A stretch of 30,473 nucleotides of DNA. Origin: a virus. Position 1 is the first letter of the stretch. Every line of letters begins with the position of its first letter. The DNA is taken from the IMG/VR virus record IMGVR_UViG_3300030060_006061, positions 44,171 through 74,643 of that record; one strand, 5' to 3'. Below, piece by piece: positions 1 to 8,094 of the stretch. The notes under the pieces are model-generated. The model had not been told where the DNA came from, searched no databases, and saw nothing but the letters and a program-made list of their open reading frames with translations. Both the position numbers and the translations under genes were made by a program.

Positions 1-1548
1 ATATTATCACAAACATTTAAGCAAGAAGGTGGTGTTAACTACTTCACTGGTATGAATGATCGTGGTATCGCTTTCTCTGGAAACAAAAAAATAAGCACAA
101 TCACTGGTAAGGAAGAAATATTTGATTCACCGATCAGAAGTGTAACAGGTGAAGATATTTCAAATAGAACTGATATTAATCTTATTAATGCAACAGAGGG
201 AACATTTACACAATCAATTCGTGTTGATGGTGGAGATGAGGGCAAGTCAATATCTGAATTCACTGGCCCAGTTGTGTTTACTAATAAAGTAACATCGACT
301 GCATCTCGTGGTTTTGAAGTCAATAATTTATTCATTCAAGGTGATTCTACAGTTGCAAGAAAATATACAGTTGGAATAGCAACTCCAACTGATGCAGGAA
401 CACCCGGTGATGTTGTATTTGATGAAACACCCACACAAGGCGATTATGCGGCTTGGGTTTACACGAATGACAAGGATTGGAGAAGATTTGGCCCAATCAG
501 TCTTGAAAAAGATCAAAACAAATATGTATTTGATAAAGTAGGTATTGGCACAACCACTTTAAGTGGGTCAATGTTTAGAATAGGTGCTGGTTCTACCTTA
601 TTTGCAGTTGATGCTGGTATCGTTACAGCCGTCGGTGGTCTTCGTGTTGGCACTGCAGCAACCATATATCGTAATGGAAATGCGACATTCTCAGGAATTG
701 TTACGGCAACTGCATTTGTTGGTGATGGTGCTAACCTATCCAATTTAAACGTCACAGCAGCAGGTTGGGGACAAGTTGAAGCAACGTTTGCTGGAGCTGG
801 AAGCACAGGAATCTATGCATTTGGTAGTGGTGACGTTGACAATGCAAGAGTTGGTATCGGAACATCTGTCGCTCATTTCCCACTCGATCTTGGTAAAGAT
901 GATAAAGTCGGCACTGGATTGACAAATATGATTGTCCGCAATGAATCTAAATTTATTGAGACAGTTACCGCGCATTCCGGAGTTAATATAACGGGCATAC
1001 TGAGTGCAACCAATTATAAATTAAATGGATCTGCTGGTATTATAAGTGCGGGTATTGTAACCACCTCAACTCTATTAGTTGGTGCAAGTGGAACTGCGAT
1101 TCAAGTCACATCCGGATCACTAATTGGATTTGGAACTGCATCGCCGAGATCAAAAGTAGATATTGATGGTAGATTGAGGGTTAAGTCATTACATGAAAAC
1201 GTTGAAGAACTTGACATCTCATCTGGTAATGTAAACGTTGATTTATCAAAAGGACAATCATTCAACTTAAATATTGATGAGGCAGTTACAGGATTCACTG
1301 TTATAAATCCACCGGCAGAGGCAACAGCGTTTACGATCAAGATCACTCAAGGATCTACCGCCTTCTCAGTTGGTATAGACACGTTTACAAATAATGCGAC
1401 TGGTGCAGGTGCGACAGTTTACTGGCCCGGTGGAAACGTTCCTGTTGTAACACAAGTCGCTGGAAAGACTGACATCTTCTCATTCAAGAGTTTTGATTCA
1501 TGCATCGCACTCTTTGGTATAGTGGGTGGTCAGAACTTCTCTAACTAG
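1..1548 (+). CDS. Fibre-like virion structural protein, 5' end cut by window
   Basis: The reading frame is open from base 1 and gives 515 residues to the TAG at 1546-1548. The methionine at base 52 is internal, because coding sequence (ILSQTFKQEGGVNYFTG) runs straight into it. The middle holds a fibre repeat, VGTAATIYRNGNATFSGI, followed by VGDGANLSNL, and GIGT motifs of the kind that punctuate marine T4-like tail fibres. The C-terminal ~120 residues (from VKSLHENVEEL, through YWPGGNVPVVT, to FGIVGGQNF) look like a conserved C-terminal domain of cyanophage structural proteins. The sequence is Gly/Ser/Thr/Val-rich, as in extended beta structure, with no signal peptide or membrane segment. It lies just upstream of two glycine-rich structural genes. 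The call as a fibre/structural protein rests on repeats and context; the attachment site on the virion is unknown. Confidence 0.75.
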   Translation: MLSQTFKQEGGVNYFTGMNDRGIAFSGNKKISTITGKEEIFDSPIRSVTGEDISNRTDINLINATEGTFTQSIRVDGGDEGKSISEFTGPVVFTNKVTSTASRGFEVNNLFIQGDSTVARKYTVGIATPTDAGTPGDVVFDETPTQGDYAAWVYTNDKDWRRFGPISLEKDQNKYVFDKVGIGTTTLSGSMFRIGAGSTLFAVDAGIVTAVGGLRVGTAATIYRNGNATFSGIVTATAFVGDGANLSNLNVTAAGWGQVEATFAGAGSTGIYAFGSGDVDNARVGIGTSVAHFPLDLGKDDKVGTGLTNMIVRNESKFIETVTAHSGVNITGILSATNYKLNGSAGIISAGIVTTSTLLVGASGTAIQVTSGSLIGFGTASPRSKVDIDGRLRVKSLHENVEELDISSGNVNVDLSKGQSFNLNIDEAVTGFTVINPPAEATAFTIKITQGSTAFSVGIDTFTNNATGAGATVYWPGGNVPVVTQVAGKTDIFSFKSFDSCIALFGIVGGQNFSN

Positions 1549-1552
1549 GAGG
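1547..1552 (+). promoter_or_regulatory. Shine-Dalgarno AGGAGG overlapping the previous stop codon
   Basis: AGGAGG begins within the TAG stop of the upstream gene and ends four bases before the ATG at 1557. It fixes that start and suggests translational coupling. Confidence 0.8.
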
Positions 1553-1556
1553 ACAT

Positions 1557-3470
1557 ATGAGTAATAAAATATGGGATGATAAACCCACCGATCTGACATT
1601 AAACGGCCCTAGATTATCAATAACTTCTGACACAACTCGTAATATTTCCCTAATAGCACCTAATGGTCAAACTGGTGGTGGTGTCACGGATCAAACTTCA
1701 GTTACTTTTTCAGTGACTGGAGTTTCTACTTTTCCTGATGGAACGAGTGCTGATGGTGGTATATCATATGAGTGGTTTGAAATCAACGATGGTGCGATTG
1801 GAGTATCTACTAGGTTTACAGGAGCAGGGACAAGTTCACTTACATTAACTCATGCCCTTAGTCCAGAGGATAATGGAAAACAATATTTTAGCAGATTAAC
1901 ATTTACACCAGACAATGTTTCTTCGGGAGGAACATCCGGCATATCTTTGATTCCAACTCTTGATTCTTCACCCATAGGTGTTGACATTACACCAGAATTA
2001 TTCATATCGGCAGGTATAACAACAGCGACCGTATCCGTAGATCAAGAAGCATCATTTAGTTGTTTAGGTGGCATAAATCGTGATAAAGTTTCATCATATG
2101 ATACTGGACAGGAAAGTAGTATTGCATATCAATGGTATTTTGATGGAAACACACTTTCTGATGGAACACTTAAAGTTGAAACACCTGCAACCACAGTTAC
2201 AAAAACCTTTGGTATTGGAGATCATACTTTAATCATACCTGATGATGCACTTAACGTGACAGTGCGTGTTGTTGGTGGTGCAGGTGGATCAGGTGGAAAT
2301 GACGCAGGATCAAATGGTGGAAGTGGTGGACAAGGTAGAGTTGGTAAATTCTCACTACCAAATGGTGGTAGAAAATTAACTATAAATGTTGGTGGCCGTG
2401 GTAACAATGGTGGTGGAGGAGGAAATAGATCTGGAGGTTCTGGAGGTTCATCACCAGTTAGTAGAGGTGGAAATGGTGGTAACTCTGGTGATAGAGGATC
2501 ATCAGGATCTGGTGGTGGAGGTGCAGGAGGAGTATTTGTATTTGATAGCGTAAGTAATGGTTACATTATCGCTACTGGAGGTGGCGGTGGAGCCGCAGGA
2601 GGATCTCTTAACAGAGGTAATGCACCTAATGGGGGAAATGCTGGTGATTGGCAATCTGTAAGTTCAATTTCAGGAATAACAAACGGAAGTAATGGAAATA
2701 AACCCGGCGGTGACGGCGGCGGCGGCGGCGGTGGCGGTGGAGGCTACCGTGGTGGATCTGGTGGTGCTGCTGGATCCGATGGTGGTGGTGGTGGAGGAGG
2801 CCCATGCTTTAGTGCTGATACTCGCGTGTTAATGTGGCCTGCTCCAACTGTATCTTTCGGTGATTTAGTTGAGAGACCAATATCTGAAGTAAAGGTTGGT
2901 GATTATGTAATAAACAAAGACCGTACATCAAAGAACAAAGTCACATTCATTGAGGAGCATAATCCAAGTTCAAAAGATCCAGATCTTTATTCACCAAATG
3001 AAAATATACCTCCATTTGCAACAACTAATCATCCATTATTTGTTGATGGTGAGTGGGTTGCAGTTGATGTTGACCTATATCCATGGTTAGGTAAACAAAG
3101 ACCATTAAGAGATGCCAGTATAGAGGAGACTGGAAATAGAAAACTCTATAATCTTTGGTTATCGGGTGATGGAACTTATAATGTGAATGGTTTTGGAACA
3201 CACTCCATAATGTTTGATGGTGGATTTATGAAAAATTGTTTTGCTCAAGGATTGTTAACTCATGATGAAGTGATGAGTTTAATGAGGAATTATACATATG
3301 ATCAAACTGATCTCGTGACAGGGGCATTCTTACTCAATAAATTATTAGGGAAGATAAATTTAAAAATGTTAAATAAATTTATGATTTATTGTTTGAGAGG
3401 AAATGACACATCAAAAAGAAAGAAGATTGTTCATAAGGTAATGAAATACTTACAAAGAGGTTACAACTAA
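1557..3470 (+). CDS. Ig-like / glycine-rich structural protein with C-terminal Hint domain
   Basis: 637 residues. Two Ig-like beta-sandwich segments are suggested by YEWFE (W73) and FSC....YQWYF (W193), each in a Thr/Ser-rich strand context. Residues ~236-416 are a glycine-rich domain (IIPDDALNVTVRVVGGAGG, then TINVGGRGNNGGGGG, then YIIATGGGGGAAGG) ending in a near-pure Gly run. At Cys417 a Hint fold begins: CFSADTRVLM (block A), VKVGDYV, TTNHPLFV (block B, T489xxH492) and YNLWLSGDGTYNVNG followed by H549-S550 (blocks F/G). The canonical final His-Asn is His-Ser here. After the Hint domain comes a basic ~85-residue tail (TSKRKKIVHKVMKYLQRGYN). Glycine-rich domains of this style occur in phage adhesins; Hint domains cleave or splice peptide bonds. 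Role proposed: a virion protein that may self-process next to Cys417. Confidence 0.75.
   Translation: MSNKIWDDKPTDLTLNGPRLSITSDTTRNISLIAPNGQTGGGVTDQTSVTFSVTGVSTFPDGTSADGGISYEWFEINDGAIGVSTRFTGAGTSSLTLTHALSPEDNGKQYFSRLTFTPDNVSSGGTSGISLIPTLDSSPIGVDITPELFISAGITTATVSVDQEASFSCLGGINRDKVSSYDTGQESSIAYQWYFDGNTLSDGTLKVETPATTVTKTFGIGDHTLIIPDDALNVTVRVVGGAGGSGGNDAGSNGGSGGQGRVGKFSLPNGGRKLTINVGGRGNNGGGGGNRSGGSGGSSPVSRGGNGGNSGDRGSSGSGGGGAGGVFVFDSVSNGYIIATGGGGGAAGGSLNRGNAPNGGNAGDWQSVSSISGITNGSNGNKPGGDGGGGGGGGGGYRGGSGGAAGSDGGGGGGGPCFSADTRVLMWPAPTVSFGDLVERPISEVKVGDYVINKDRTSKNKVTFIEEHNPSSKDPDLYSPNENIPPFATTNHPLFVDGEWVAVDVDLYPWLGKQRPLRDASIEETGNRKLYNLWLSGDGTYNVNGFGTHSIMFDGGFMKNCFAQGLLTHDEVMSLMRNYTYDQTDLVTGAFLLNKLLGKINLKMLNKFMIYCLRGNDTSKRKKIVHKVMKYLQRGYN
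2705..2800 (+). repeat. Poly-glycine GGC/GGT/GGA trinucleotide tract
   Basis: A run of glycine codons, including five consecutive GGC, encodes an uninterrupted Gly10 stretch followed by a second Gly7 block just before the Hint cysteine. It is locally far more GC-rich than its surroundings. Slippage here would change linker length without breaking the frame. Confidence 0.8.
2805..3212 (+). other. Hint (hedgehog/intein-type) domain within the 637-residue protein
   Basis: Residues 417-552 carry the ordered Hint signatures: nucleophile Cys417 in CFSADTRV, the VGDYV turn, T489-T490-N491-H492-P (the TxxH block B), then YNLWLSGDGTYNVNGFGTHS. Block G normally ends in His-Asn before the C-terminal junction; this one ends in His549-Ser550. 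No homing endonuclease insert is present (~75 residues separate blocks A and B). N-terminal thioester chemistry looks intact, while Asn cyclisation at the usual place does not. A Lys-Asn-Cys sequence ten residues further on (559-561) is an alternative but off-register junction. Confidence 0.72.
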
Positions 3471-4762
3471 TGTCAAATGCAGGAAGAGGTGGAGGAGGTG
3501 AGAGTGCCTATAATACTAATATAGTCACATTAACAGGTCAAAACTCTGCGAACGGAATAGATCCCACGGTCGAAGTAACTTATACGTCAGCAGAGGAAGG
3601 TGCTGGTAATGAGGTTATTATAACAAACATAACTGTTTCAGGTGCGACAACTCCAAATTTAAAATTATCAGCTGACGGACTTACAACAAATGAAATAAAG
3701 TGTAAGATAAGTCAACCTAATTCTGTGTTAAACAAAGCTGATGCAGATGGAAGCACCGTGTTATCTGCAGGAACTATTGATAGTGGATCAAATATAGGTT
3801 TAGTAACGAAAACGGTTGATTTTGAGGTCATAAGTGCCACAAACAAATCCATATCTTTTGTTAATTCGGAAATTGTCGATGATAAAGACTCAAGTGTGCA
3901 TTCATCATCCTCAACAAATTTATTTCTTAATGACATTATTTTTGAAGGTCAACAGACAGATCCTGCATCATCAGGAAGGACATTTATCATATATCCACCT
4001 GATGAAAATATAAGTGTTAAAATTTCAATGGCTGGATCCCGTGGTTTTGATTTTAATGGTAACAAAGGTGGTAATGGTGGAGTCACTATTTTTACTTATA
4101 CTCTTCAAAAAAATACAGAGTATGTTTTTAAATTAGGATATACTGTTTCTCCTCCAACATCTTTAGGTAGAGGTGGATCGGGAGCTTTCTTTTATGAAAA
4201 GGGTAGGTTATTAGTAGCATGCGGTGGTGGTGGAGCGTCTGGATGGTACGGTGGAAACGGAGGCACTGGTGGAGGTGCAGGAGTTGCTGGTGGATCGGGT
4301 AGTGGATCATCAGGTGGTTCAGGTGGTGAATCTGTTTCAGCAGGACAATTAACTTCAGAGGGTGTTGTTCCAACATCAGGTTCCGCAGGAAAAGCTGAAT
4401 CTTGCACAACTGGTGATTATTGGTTAGGGCAAGGTGTTGATGCGTGTAGTGATGTTGGAAATGTTAAATTTAGAACATTTGATGGAACAGAAGTTTCAAG
4501 TTCTGCCACAATACAAAGAGGATATAAAGCAGATGGAGGCCCAGAAAATGGATTTAGATTTAATGGAGAGAGTAGTTTTAATGAAGTAAATGGCACATAT
4601 GTTGGTGGTGGTGGAGCAGGAGCATTTGGTGGTGGAGCAGCTGCGTCAACAAACTCTGGTGGTGGAGGAGGGAGTGGATATACAAACGGAAGTGTTAATA
4701 TAATACGAACTTCTTCTGAGAATGAATTGCAAACTGCCTTCGCACAGATTGAATTACTATAA
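3470..4762 (+). CDS. Glycine-rich virion structural protein
   Basis: 430 residues; its ATG shares one base with the upstream TAA, and AGAGG at 3456-3460 is the likely ribosome site. The N-terminal ~160 residues are Thr/Ser/Val-rich beta-type sequence of unknown fold, starting MSNAGRGGGGESAYNT. From ~165 it parallels the glycine-rich domain of its upstream neighbour: IIYPPDENISVKISMAGSRG, then YVFKLGYTV, then GRLLVACGGGGASGWYGG (Cys251) and a long Gly/Ser block; a second Gly-rich patch occurs near residues 377-415 (YVGGGGAGAFGGGAAA). Stacked glycine-rich motifs recall the polyglycine adhesin tips (gp38-type) of T-even phages, but sequence alone does not prove this. Likely a virion surface protein made together with the Hint protein. 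The last codons overlap a late promoter box. Confidence 0.7.
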   Translation: MSNAGRGGGGESAYNTNIVTLTGQNSANGIDPTVEVTYTSAEEGAGNEVIITNITVSGATTPNLKLSADGLTTNEIKCKISQPNSVLNKADADGSTVLSAGTIDSGSNIGLVTKTVDFEVISATNKSISFVNSEIVDDKDSSVHSSSSTNLFLNDIIFEGQQTDPASSGRTFIIYPPDENISVKISMAGSRGFDFNGNKGGNGGVTIFTYTLQKNTEYVFKLGYTVSPPTSLGRGGSGAFFYEKGRLLVACGGGGASGWYGGNGGTGGGAGVAGGSGSGSSGGSGGESVSAGQLTSEGVVPTSGSAGKAESCTTGDYWLGQGVDACSDVGNVKFRTFDGTEVSSSATIQRGYKADGGPENGFRFNGESSFNEVNGTYVGGGGAGAFGGGAAASTNSGGGGGSGYTNGSVNIIRTSSENELQTAFAQIELL

Positions 4763-4765
4763 ATA
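4758..4765 (+). promoter_or_regulatory. T4-type late promoter box TATAAATA
   Basis: An exact match to the T4 late promoter consensus TATAAATA. It spans the TAA stop of the glycine-rich gene and lies 34 bases before the ATG at 4800. It probably drives 4800 through at least 13942, since the genes in between have gaps of about 10 bases or less. Confidence 0.65.
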
Positions 4766-4780
4766 ATTAGAGCAAAAAAT

Positions 4781-4790
4781 AGGGGGAGAG
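4781..4790 (+). promoter_or_regulatory. Shine-Dalgarno AGGGGGAGAG for the long fibre
   Basis: A purine run AGGGGGAGAG lies nine bases before the ATG at 4800. No other start lies nearby in frame with such a site. Confidence 0.6.
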
Positions 4791-4799
4791 TGAACCCGA

Positions 4800-7700
4800 A
4801 TGGCCATTAATAAGAATTTTGTAATTAAGAATGGTGTTGAGGTAAATACTAATCTTCTTGTCGGTGATTCAACTTTAAGTAAAGTCGGTATTGCGACTAC
4901 AGTTCCGGGATATACCCTTCATATTGGTGTCGGAGCAGGGGATCGTGGTGGAATTGGAGCGACTGACTTAACAGTCACTGGTGTTGCAACTATTGGAACA
5001 CAAAATAGCACATCAGGTGCTTTGAATGTAGGTGGAATATCAACTTTCAGTGGGGACATATTTGTTGGTTCTGGTGCGACTATACAAGCAAATGGTAATG
5101 CGGCCTTTGCTGGTATAGGAACTTTTGGTGGTGATTTAAATGTAGGTGGAAACTTATCTGCTGGTGATTTCACAATTGATGAGATAACAGCGAGAAATAT
5201 AAACGTAACTGGATTTGCCACATTCTCTGAGATAGGTGGTAATCTCATTCCCGATACTGATGACACTCATAGTATCGGTGCTGCCACAAGTGAATGGAAA
5301 GATTTATTCATAGATGGAACTGCAAAGATTGACACTCTTACTGTTGATGAAAGTGCTACCGTTACTGTAGATGTAACAGTCGGATCTGGAGTCACACTTC
5401 AAAGACATGGTGGAGTTTCAATTGCTGGTATCACAACAGTTGGTGGTAATCTACTTGCTGGTGGAGATATTTTACCAGATGAGGATGGATCAAGAGATCT
5501 TGGATCAAGTTCAAAAGAGTTCCAAGACTTATTCATAGATGGAACAGCAAATATTGACTCCTTATCTGCTGACACAGCAATAATTGGTGACTTGACCGAT
5601 AACAGAGTTGTCATCGTTGGTTCTGGTGGAGAACTTGAAGATAGTGGTAATTTAACGTTTGATGGTACTAAATTAGCAACAACTGCCTTTAACGTAAGCA
5701 CTGGAGCAACCATAGCCAACAACGGTAATGCAGCATTCGCTGGTATAGTCACTGCAAATGGTGGTATTCGTATTGGTACTGTAGTAACGGTTGATTCTAA
5801 CACTGGTAATGCAACCTTTGCCGGTGTCACAACAACAGGTGAGAATCTTGGTGGATTTAAGAGATTAGTTGGAGCAGCGAGTTCAACTGTTGTATCAATC
5901 GCAGTTACAGTCGCAGCCAAGACAGCAGATCACAGATACTTTGGACAAGGATCAGGAAATGGATATTGGTTAGATGGAGTTCAATCACCATTCCTTACAT
6001 TAGTTCCCGGAAAATTATATTACTTTGATCAGTCTCATAGCACAAACAGTGGTCATCCACTTCGTTTCTATCTTGAACAGGATAAGGCAAATGCATATAC
6101 AACAGAGATAACAACTGGAGGATCACCCGGTAGTTCAGGTGCATATACACAAATCGGAATCGGAACTGCATCCAATGAGAACAATCATCCAGCAGTCCTT
6201 CATTATCAGTGTTCATCTCATGCTTTGATGGGTAATGCGGTTGCAACTCAATCAAATGCAGTTAATTTGCCAGATTCAGTAGTCACAACGGTTCGTGGTA
6301 ATTTATTACCGGGCACTGATAGTTCATATGACATTGGAGCTAGTGGAACAAGATTTACTAACATCTATGGTGATACTTTACATGGTGATGGTTCAAACTT
6401 AACTAATTTACCTACTCAAGTATCGATTGCAAACAATGCAGACAACCGAGTAATCACAGGTGGTAGTGGTGTCAACTTAAATGGTGAAGCAAACCTCACA
6501 TTTGATGGATCAACACTTGGAATCACTGGAAGTATTGATCTAAGTGCAGATATTGATGTTGATGGAACTGCAAACCTTGATACTGTAGATGTTGACGGAA
6601 CCGCAAACTTTGCTGATGATGTAACCCTTGTTGCTGCTGGTAGTAGCACAATATTATTTGATGCATCTGCATTCGATTTAACATTTCAAGATAATATTAG
6701 AGCAAAGTTCGGAACAGGAAAAGATTTAGCCATATATCATGATGGCAGCAATTCTTTCATCGATGATACTGGAACTGGGGATTTAAATATTTCTGGTAGT
6801 ATCGTAAGATTGCAGGATAGTAATCGACTTACTTTGGCGAGAGGTGTAGAGAGTGGTGCGTTTGAGCTCTATCATAATAATTTAAATAGACTTGAGACCA
6901 CAGCTGACGGAGTTGAAGTTGGTGTTTCATCCATTCACGTAAATGGAAACGCTGCATTCCCCGGAATCACTACATTAGGAAAACCCGGTGCTGGAAGTGA
7001 GGTTATAATAAACAACAGATTGACCGTCAATAGTGGTGCAAATATATCTGGTATTGCGACACTAGCGCAAGCGTATATTGCTAAACTAGCACAGAGTAAC
7101 GGAACATCTGGTAGTGTTAATGAAGTTCCAGTTGCAAACGGTTCAGGTGGTTGGAACTGGGCACCTGTAAACACCGCCGGTGCGAGTGACATTCAGGGTA
7201 TTACTGTTCAGGAAGAAGGTTCAAACGTTGGTACTGCAGGTAGTATTAACACGATAAACTTCACTGGCACCGACATCACTGCGTCTGCATCAGGACAAAC
7301 TGCAACGATAAACGTCAGTTCAACAATTCAGGGTATAAGCACAGCAAATCAGTCATATTTACATGACATCACTCAAACTGGTGTTACAACAATCACATCA
7401 GATCAAGAAGCAGCTATAAATGTTGGAACTTCAGCAACAATATACAAACTTGGTAACATCAGGACTGTTGGTGTTATTACTGCTCGTGGTGGACTTGTTA
7501 TCAGTGATTCTACAGATAGAAGTTCTAATGGTGGATTAATAGTTGGAACTGCTGGAACGATACAATCAAATGGTGCAGCTGCATTTGCTGGAATCGTAAC
7601 TGCTGGTGGTGGTTTCAATATTGGTATTCAATCTGCTGGTATTGTTATTGCGAAGAACGTTGGTATCAATACACTTAACTTTGTTGGATCTGGTAACTCA

Positions 7701-8084
7701 ATCACTTACTTCGCTGCAACAAACACTCTTGATGTTAGTATCGCAGGGTCAAGTGGAGGTGGAGGAGGAGGTGTCTCGGAAACAGAGACAGCAGTTTCAT
7801 CTACAAGTGCAACAAGCACTGGTAGCTTTGCGAAGGCAAGTTTCCGATCTGCATCTATCCTAGCACAGATAACGCAAGGATCTGCATTCCAAGTTGGTCG
7901 ATACTTGTTAATACATGATGGCACGACAGTTACAACGATTGAAGAATCGGCAGTCGCAACCGGATCAATGCTTGGAACATTTGAAGGTGTGATAAATGGT
8001 TCAAATGTTGAGTTCAGGGTGACGATGAGTAGCTCTTCTTCTGCAACAGTTACAACTAAGATTGATACAATCTCGATACCATAG
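4800..8084 (+). CDS. Long tail-fibre-like protein with embedded cupredoxin-like domain
   Basis: 1094 residues. It is built from short fibre repeats: about seven units like GATIQANGNAAFAGI; three like NLIPDTDDTHSIGAATSEW, two of which lead into DLFIDGTA; and two like DNRVVIVGSGGELEDSGNLT followed by FDGTKL. Residues ~352-480 are different: a compact domain with GHPLRF (His419) and YQCSSHALMG (Cys471, His474, Met477), matching the ligand pattern of type-1 copper cupredoxins of the amicyanin kind. Later comes KFGTGKDLAIYHDGSNSF, a module recurrent in marine phage fibres, then more NGNAAF repeats. The C-terminus (from ~980) has a Gly6 linker and a beta-rich tail ending VTTKIDTISIP. It is preceded by a late promoter and a strong ribosome site, and followed after 10 bases by the first propeller gene. 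Most likely a trimeric fibre; the copper site is inferred from motif only. Confidence 0.82.
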   Translation: MAINKNFVIKNGVEVNTNLLVGDSTLSKVGIATTVPGYTLHIGVGAGDRGGIGATDLTVTGVATIGTQNSTSGALNVGGISTFSGDIFVGSGATIQANGNAAFAGIGTFGGDLNVGGNLSAGDFTIDEITARNINVTGFATFSEIGGNLIPDTDDTHSIGAATSEWKDLFIDGTAKIDTLTVDESATVTVDVTVGSGVTLQRHGGVSIAGITTVGGNLLAGGDILPDEDGSRDLGSSSKEFQDLFIDGTANIDSLSADTAIIGDLTDNRVVIVGSGGELEDSGNLTFDGTKLATTAFNVSTGATIANNGNAAFAGIVTANGGIRIGTVVTVDSNTGNATFAGVTTTGENLGGFKRLVGAASSTVVSIAVTVAAKTADHRYFGQGSGNGYWLDGVQSPFLTLVPGKLYYFDQSHSTNSGHPLRFYLEQDKANAYTTEITTGGSPGSSGAYTQIGIGTASNENNHPAVLHYQCSSHALMGNAVATQSNAVNLPDSVVTTVRGNLLPGTDSSYDIGASGTRFTNIYGDTLHGDGSNLTNLPTQVSIANNADNRVITGGSGVNLNGEANLTFDGSTLGITGSIDLSADIDVDGTANLDTVDVDGTANFADDVTLVAAGSSTILFDASAFDLTFQDNIRAKFGTGKDLAIYHDGSNSFIDDTGTGDLNISGSIVRLQDSNRLTLARGVESGAFELYHNNLNRLETTADGVEVGVSSIHVNGNAAFPGITTLGKPGAGSEVIINNRLTVNSGANISGIATLAQAYIAKLAQSNGTSGSVNEVPVANGSGGWNWAPVNTAGASDIQGITVQEEGSNVGTAGSINTINFTGTDITASASGQTATINVSSTIQGISTANQSYLHDITQTGVTTITSDQEAAINVGTSATIYKLGNIRTVGVITARGGLVISDSTDRSSNGGLIVGTAGTIQSNGAAAFAGIVTAGGGFNIGIQSAGIVIAKNVGINTLNFVGSGNSITYFAATNTLDVSIAGSSGGGGGGVSETETAVSSTSATSTGSFAKASFRSASILAQITQGSAFQVGRYLLIHDGTTVTTIEESAVATGSMLGTFEGVINGSNVEFRVTMSSSSSATVTTKIDTISIP
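5853..6239 (+). other. Cupredoxin-like domain inside the fibre (residues ~352-480)
   Basis: The segment has few fibre repeats and reads as a compact domain: FLTLVPGKLYYFDQ is a core strand pair, SGHPLRF supplies a buried-type His (419), and LHYQCSSHALMG supplies Cys471-x2-His474-x2-Met477. The Cys-x2-His-x2-Met spacing is that of amicyanin (Cys92, His95, Met98), and the His before a P-x-x-F strand matches its first ligand. All four type-1 copper ligands are therefore present. Whether copper is bound is not shown. Confidence 0.65.
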
Positions 8085-8094
8085 GTGATATAAC

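Noticed and set aside
52-54. Methionine codon as start of the first gene
   Set aside because: The frame is open to base 1 with coding-like sequence and there is no ribosome site; the gene begins outside the window.
2260-2800. Collagen-like domain
   Set aside because: The glycines are not in a Gly-X-Y triplet register; they form GG and GGGG clusters typical of other glycine-rich domains.
2805-3240. Fully splicing intein
   Set aside because: The expected His-Asn is His-Ser, and the only Asn-Cys (560-561) is out of register with blocks F/G, so splicing is not supported.
4192-4407. Proline-rich minus-strand frames under the glycine-rich gene
   Set aside because: GGT/GGA codons read in reverse give Pro/Ser/Thr; this is a composition shadow.
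5399-5920. Long minus-strand open frame (173 codons), with many similar minus-strand frames throughout
   Set aside because: They mirror repetitive Gly/Thr/Ser-rich sense codons, have low-complexity Pro/Val/Ala products, lack ribosome sites and lie wholly under well-supported + strand genes.
7415-7422. TATAAATG as an internal late promoter
   Set aside because: It lies in the middle of the fibre gene, differs from the consensus at the last base and has no start downstream.
7606-7863. Same-strand alternative-frame open frames (also 10003, 10859, 14770, 15213, 23486, 25995)
   Set aside because: Leu/Gln/Val-rich out-of-frame readings of repetitive codons, with no ribosome site, inside strongly supported genes.
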